A stretch of DNA of 64,000 bases from Amycolatopsis acididurans (GTDB lineage Bacteria; Actinomycetota; Actinomycetes; Mycobacteriales; Pseudonocardiaceae), in the NCBI RefSeq assembly GCF_012328925.1, contig NZ_JAAXLS010000020.1, positions 60,593 through 124,592 of the forward strand. The letters are read 5' to 3'. Positions within the stretch are counted from its first letter, which is position 1. Each line of letters starts with the position of its first letter. The notes beneath the pieces are model-generated. The model made no database searches. It saw only the letters and a list, made by a program, of their open reading frames with translations, and was not told the DNA's origin. The translations under genes were made by a program, and so were the position numbers. Positions 60,885-64,000 of this stretch are shown here, piece after piece.

Positions 60885-62051
60885 TCATGCTGCCAGTGGT
60901 TGGGGTGCGTGGCGGTCATGATGGCCGATCCGGGCAAGTAGCTGGTTGAGGTCGTGGCGGGTGAAGGTCCAGCCGAAGGGGCTCGCCGTGGTGTTGTAGC
61001 GGCTCTGGAAGGACAGGAGCCGTTGTTCGACCTCGTCCAGGTCGAAAAAGTCGTCTGGGGTGAGTGCTTTTCGTTGCACAGCTGAGAAGTAGATCTCTAC
61101 TTGGTTCAACCACGAGGCGTGTACTGGTAAGTGGATCATGTGCGCATTGGAAAACGCGTCGTTCATTCGGGCTGCGGCGGCCCAGTTGCGATGAGATGCC
61201 CCGTTGTCCACGACCCAGAACACGCGGCGGGCGCTGGCGTAGGGTTCGCTGGTCATGACCTGATCGACCAGGCGCGAGAACGGGGCGATGCCGGTAGTGG
61301 GCTCGCAGCGGCCGAGCACACGGGCTCGATGCACGTCATAGGCGGCGAGGTAGGCCAGTGTGCCGCCGCGAGTGTATTCAGATTCCACCCGCATCGGCCT
61401 GCCCAGGCCGGTCGGCAGGGGCTTGTGTTTTCGGTATCGGGCTTGGACGCCGGGTTTCTCATCGGCGCTGAGGACGAAGTCGTTCTCGCCCAGCGGTTCG
61501 CCTTCCCAGACGCGGGCATACAAGTCGAGCACCCGGGCTGCCTTGACCGCGAAGTATGGGTCGCGGGGAAAGATCCACGAGCGATGCTGCCACGGCTTGA
61601 TTGCATCCGCGGCCAGCCACCGGCGCACCGTGGAGGTCGACACCCGCTCGCAGACACCACGAGCCACCGCCTCACGGGCCAGCTCCGGGCAGCTCCACCG
61701 CGCCAACGGCGCCTCCGCCTCCGCGGGCAGCTCGCAGGCCAGCGCTTTCACCTCGGCGACGACCGTGGCCGGGAAAACCCGGGGCCTCCCACTGCGCGGC
61801 CTGTCGGCCAGTCCCGGCAGCCCTTCGCGGCAGAACCGCTTGCGCCACTTGCGAACCGTGTCCACGACAACCCCGAGCGCGCGAGCGATGTCGGCATTGC
61901 ATTGCCCGTCAGCGGCGCACAGCACGATCCGCGCCCGCAACACCTGCCGATGCTCGGCACGACCACGTCGCGACAGTGCCTCCAGTGTTTGTCGATCCGC
62001 CGAGTCCAGCGTGATCACATACGGGCTACGCGCGGCCACCAACCCACTCAT
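60885..62051 (-). CDS. IS630-family transposase
   Basis: 388 residues. N-terminal helix-turn-helix repeats (CNADIARALGVVVDTVRKWRKRF) and a C-terminal DDE domain: first Asp in LSADEKPG, second in WVVDNGASH, Glu in ASWLNQVEIYFS. ATG at 62051; a longer open frame to 62840 crosses the element end and is not used. Appears intact. Different from the IS630-family transposase at 62505-63857. Confidence 0.93.
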   Translation of the reverse strand: MSGLVAARSPYVITLDSADRQTLEALSRRGRAEHRQVLRARIVLCAADGQCNADIARALGVVVDTVRKWRKRFCREGLPGLADRPRSGRPRVFPATVVAEVKALACELPAEAEAPLARWSCPELAREAVARGVCERVSTSTVRRWLAADAIKPWQHRSWIFPRDPYFAVKAARVLDLYARVWEGEPLGENDFVLSADEKPGVQARYRKHKPLPTGLGRPMRVESEYTRGGTLAYLAAYDVHRARVLGRCEPTTGIAPFSRLVDQVMTSEPYASARRVFWVVDNGASHRNWAAAARMNDAFSNAHMIHLPVHASWLNQVEIYFSAVQRKALTPDDFFDLDEVEQRLLSFQSRYNTTASPFGWTFTRHDLNQLLARIGHHDRHAPQPLAA

Positions 62052-62099
62052 TTCAAGATCGACTATGGGAGTGAGACGGTATCGGGCAGGATCGTTCCC

Positions 62100-62459
62100 A
62101 TGGCTTCCCCGCCCGAGTCGACCAAGACTTCGCTGCGTCAACGCCTGCTGGCCCGCGCACGGGAACGCTGGCCCCAACTGACCACAGTCCACGTGCGTCA
62201 CCACGGTGCGTTCGCTTACGTCGCCGGCGAGCTCGCCGACGGCACCACGCTGCCGCTGTTCCGACTGCGCTACAACGGATCCGCCACCAGTTGGGGGTTC
62301 GCCATCTACCGCGCCAGCCACGAGGACTACGAAAACTCGATCCTGCCCAGCGGCTACCCCTTCGGCACACCACAAGAAGCACTCGACTGCGCCTGCGGGC
62401 TCTACCTCAACGACACCACAGCCTGGCAACCCCGACGAACTAACGGGCGCGACCACTAG
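62100..62459 (+). CDS. Small passenger protein of the IS630-like element
   Basis: 119 residues, no known domain recognised. Arg/His-rich N-terminus (SLRQRLLARARERWPQL), then a compact part with aromatic residues (WGFAIYRASHEDYENS) ending in QPRRTNGRDH, which is encoded by the inverted repeat; the stop is in the CTAG. It is divergent from the transposase across 48 bases. Codon use is typical of a real gene. It may be an accessory or regulatory gene of the element. Confidence 0.6.
   Translation: MASPPESTKTSLRQRLLARARERWPQLTTVHVRHHGAFAYVAGELADGTTLPLFRLRYNGSATSWGFAIYRASHEDYENSILPSGYPFGTPQEALDCACGLYLNDTTAWQPRRTNGRDH
62430..62459 (-). repeat. 30-bp terminal inverted repeat, right
   Basis: Exact reverse complement of 59407-59436, ending in CTAG shared with the next element. 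Confidence 0.9.
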
Positions 62460-63877
62460 TGTGTCGCGCCTGAAATTTTGAGTGTAGATGCCTATAGTGT
62501 TTCTATGTCCCGTCGTGGTCCTCAGGCTGTCGAGGTCGTGTTGTCCGAGCAGGAACGTGTCGAACTGTCGCGCTGGGCGGGCGATCGAGCGCGTCCCCGC
62601 TTGGCGGAACGAGCACGGATCGTGTTGGCCTGCGCTGAAGGGAAATCGAATACCGCGGTGGCGGCCAGCTTGAATCTCACGGCGATGACGGTGGGTAAGT
62701 GGCGCTCCCGGTTCGCCGTCGATCGGTTGGACGGCTTGAATGATCAGCCGCGGCCGGGCCGGCACAAAGCGGATTTGGTGCTCGATGACGAGGAACGGGC
62801 GCAACTGGCGCGGTGGGCACGGCGAGCCAAGACCGCCCAATTCCTCGCGCTACGGGCGAAGATCGTGCTGGCCTGCGCGCAGGGCGGGACGAACAAGCAG
62901 GTCGCCGCCGACCTTGGCGTGTCCCAGACAACGGTGAACCGCTGGCGGTCCCGGTTCATCGCCAAGCGGCTGAACGGCCTGGTTGACGAGCCTCGGCCGG
63001 GGCGTCCGCCCTCGATTCTGCTCGACCGGGTCGAGGACGTCGTGGTGACCACGTTGGAGTCCACTCCGGGCAGGGACACGCATTGGTCGCGGGCGTCGAT
63101 GGCGGCGCGTACCGGGTTGTCCAAGTCGACGATCGGGCGGATCTGGAAGAAATTCGACCTCAAGCCGCACATGCAGGACTCGTTCAAGCTCTCCACCGAC
63201 CCGCAGTTCGTGGACAAGGTCGTGGATGTTGTTGGCCTGTACCACAATCCGCCCGAGAAAGCGGTGGTGCTGTGCGTGGACGAGAAGGCTCAGATCCAGG
63301 CCCTGGACCGGTCCCAACCGATGTTCCCGATGATGCCGGGCACGCCCGAGCGCCGCACCTACGACTACCTGCGCCACGGCATCACCAGCCTGTTCGCCGC
63401 GTTCAACATCGCCGACGGCACCGTCATCAGCGAACTGCACCACCGTCACCGCGCGGTCGAATTCAAGAAGTTCCTTGTCACGATCGACAAAGCGGTGCCC
63501 ACCGAACTCGACGTGCACCTCGTGTGCGACAACTACGGCACGCACAACACCCCGGAGATCAAAGCGTGGCTGACACGTCGGCCGCGTTTCCACATTCACT
63601 TCACCCCCACCGGATCGAGCTGGATCAACCAGGTCGAGCGGTGGTTCGGGCTCCTGACCGACAAACTCATCCGCCGCGGCGTCCACACCTCCGTGAAAGC
63701 GTTGGAGAAAGACATCACCGCATGGATCGAAAACTGGAACCACGACCCCAAACCCTTCACCTGGACCAAGACCGCCGACGAGATCCTCAACTCTCTCGCC
63801 GACTACCTCGCCAAGATCACCGAAGCCACCTCAACTAATAAGAACTTAAACTCGTAATTTCCGGCGCAGGACACTAG
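62456..63877. mobile_element. IS630-family element B
   Basis: About 1.4 kb between two CTAG sequences. The ends form imperfect inverted repeats: CTAGTGT, then CGCC, GAAATT and GAGT at matching positions, about 25 of 32 bases. One transposase gene fills it. It lies exactly between two copies of element A. Confidence 0.85.
62505..63857 (+). CDS. IS630-family transposase
   Basis: 450 residues. Two successive helix-turn-helix domains (NTAVAASLNLTAMTVGKWRSR, NKQVAADLGVSQTTVNRWRSR) with PRPGR linkers, then the DDE domain: Asp in CVDEKAQIQ, Asp in VCDNYGTHN, Glu in SSWINQVERWFG. ATG at 62505 chosen; a TTG at 62478 would add nine residues. Intact. Confidence 0.94.
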   Translation: MSRRGPQAVEVVLSEQERVELSRWAGDRARPRLAERARIVLACAEGKSNTAVAASLNLTAMTVGKWRSRFAVDRLDGLNDQPRPGRHKADLVLDDEERAQLARWARRAKTAQFLALRAKIVLACAQGGTNKQVAADLGVSQTTVNRWRSRFIAKRLNGLVDEPRPGRPPSILLDRVEDVVVTTLESTPGRDTHWSRASMAARTGLSKSTIGRIWKKFDLKPHMQDSFKLSTDPQFVDKVVDVVGLYHNPPEKAVVLCVDEKAQIQALDRSQPMFPMMPGTPERRTYDYLRHGITSLFAAFNIADGTVISELHHRHRAVEFKKFLVTIDKAVPTELDVHLVCDNYGTHNTPEIKAWLTRRPRFHIHFTPTGSSWINQVERWFGLLTDKLIRRGVHTSVKALEKDITAWIENWNHDPKPFTWTKTADEILNSLADYLAKITEATSTNKNLNS

Positions 63878-64000
63878 TGGTCGCGCCCGTTAGTTCGTCG
63901 GGGGGTGTCCCTATGGGTTTGTCAAGCCGGTCGGGGTGCGGGGGTTGGTAGAGGGTCTTGTTGCGGAGCATGGCGAAAAGGACATCGCAGCGGCGGCGGG
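63846..64000 (-). CDS. IS110-family transposase, second copy, 3' end only
   Basis: C-terminal 51 codons of a second IS110 transposase, cut by the window edge. Identical to the first copy up to the element A inverted repeat, then reading into element B for a few codons to a TAA at 63846-63848. The first copy instead runs on for about 270 bases, which shows that the stop is supplied by flanking DNA. Confidence 0.8.
   Translation of the reverse strand, partial: RRRCDVLFAMLRNKTLYQPPHPDRLDKPIGTPPDELTGATTSVLRRKLRV
63874..64000. mobile_element. Start of second copy of element A
   Basis: 127 bases identical to 59407-59533: inverted repeat with CTAG, IS110 junction and transposase 3' end. The rest lies outside the window. 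Confidence 0.9.

Larger units (their letters stand above)
59407..62459. mobile_element. Composite IS element A: IS630-like element with nested IS110-like element
   Basis: Bounded by perfect 30-bp inverted repeats that begin with CTAG. Contents left to right: IS110-like element (about 59437-60876), IS630-like transposase gene (leftward), small passenger gene (rightward). IS630 elements insert at TA, often within CTAG, which fits both ends. A second copy starts at 63874 and is identical over the 127 bases visible, including the IS110 junction. Confidence 0.8.

Noticed and set aside
60885..62840. 651-codon frame as one large transposase
   Set aside because: The part before 62051 crosses the element end and the neighbouring passenger gene and element B; the IS630 transposase homology begins at the ATG at 62051.
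1..64000. CRISPR arrays, tRNA or rRNA genes, phage genes
   Set aside because: I saw no regularly spaced short repeats, no tRNA-like cloverleaf with CCA region, no rRNA sequence, and no phage structural or integrase gene on either strand. A covariance scan was not possible.

Overview
The window is high-GC DNA with GTG and TTG starts, chains of ATGA stop/start overlaps, mycobacterial-type [3Fe-4S] ferredoxins and an NDMA-type alcohol dehydrogenase. This points to an actinomycete, perhaps of the Pseudonocardiales (the genus is inference). About 59 kb is a catabolic island, and the last 4.6 kb is a pile of insertion sequences.

Layout. 1-732: end of a LivH permease. 1079-8630: a P450, an aldo/keto reductase, a FadR-type regulator, a ferredoxin/SDR/ferredoxin-reductase/ferredoxin operon and an MFS carrier, tied together by GTNNNAC-type half-palindromes. 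8651-13872: operon of a second ferredoxin reductase, a thiolase-like protein, an acyl-CoA ligase and a thiolase. 13959-18677: small protein, butanediol-dehydrogenase-like enzyme, LuxR regulator, and an amidohydrolase/MIP18/SDR operon. 18719-26665: amidase, GntR/UTRA regulator, FAD/Fe-S oxidoreductase, GntR/FCD regulator, thiolase plus DUF35 protein. 26883-36019: NDMA-type ADH, SnoaL-like protein, MFS carrier, a complete Liv-type ABC importer with a fused LivM-LivG subunit, and two tandem binding lipoproteins. 36104-42436: TPP enzyme, MDR dehydrogenase, amidohydrolase, second GntR/FCD regulator, two SDRs. 42600-52554: acyl-CoA dehydrogenases, DUF35, cyclase, MFS, enoyl-CoA hydratases, an APH-type kinase next to an ACAD10/11-type dehydrogenase, thiolase. 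52686-59410: a 6-oxocamphor-hydrolase-like enzyme, two unusual P450s, ferredoxin, LLM flavoprotein, zinc ADH, SnoaL-like protein.

How the genes may work together (inference). The ABC importer and MFS carriers bring in the substrate. P450s with ferredoxin and reductase hydroxylate it, and dehydrogenases oxidise the alcohol to a ketone. The crotonase-fold beta-diketone hydrolase opens a ring to a carboxylic acid. The ligase makes the CoA thioester, and the dehydrogenases, hydratases and thiolases carry out beta-oxidation. The kinase/ACAD pair could deal with a 4-hydroxyacyl-CoA. This fits an alicyclic or terpenoid ketone such as a camphor-like bicycle, but the substrate is not proven by sequence.

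The strongest unexplained structure is a 17-bp palindrome, TTTGAT-N5-ATCAAA, found degenerately at about 13 places in front of most transcription units from 13.9 to 58.9 kb. It is probably the operator of the twin GntR/FCD regulators (24337-25026 and 40167-40844). It would make the dispersed operons one regulon. A separate GTNNNAC motif marks the first 7 kb.

The right end holds an IS630-like element (59407-62459) carrying a nested IS110-like element and a small passenger gene, then a second IS630 element (62456-63877), then the start of a second copy of the first element, all joined at CTAG.
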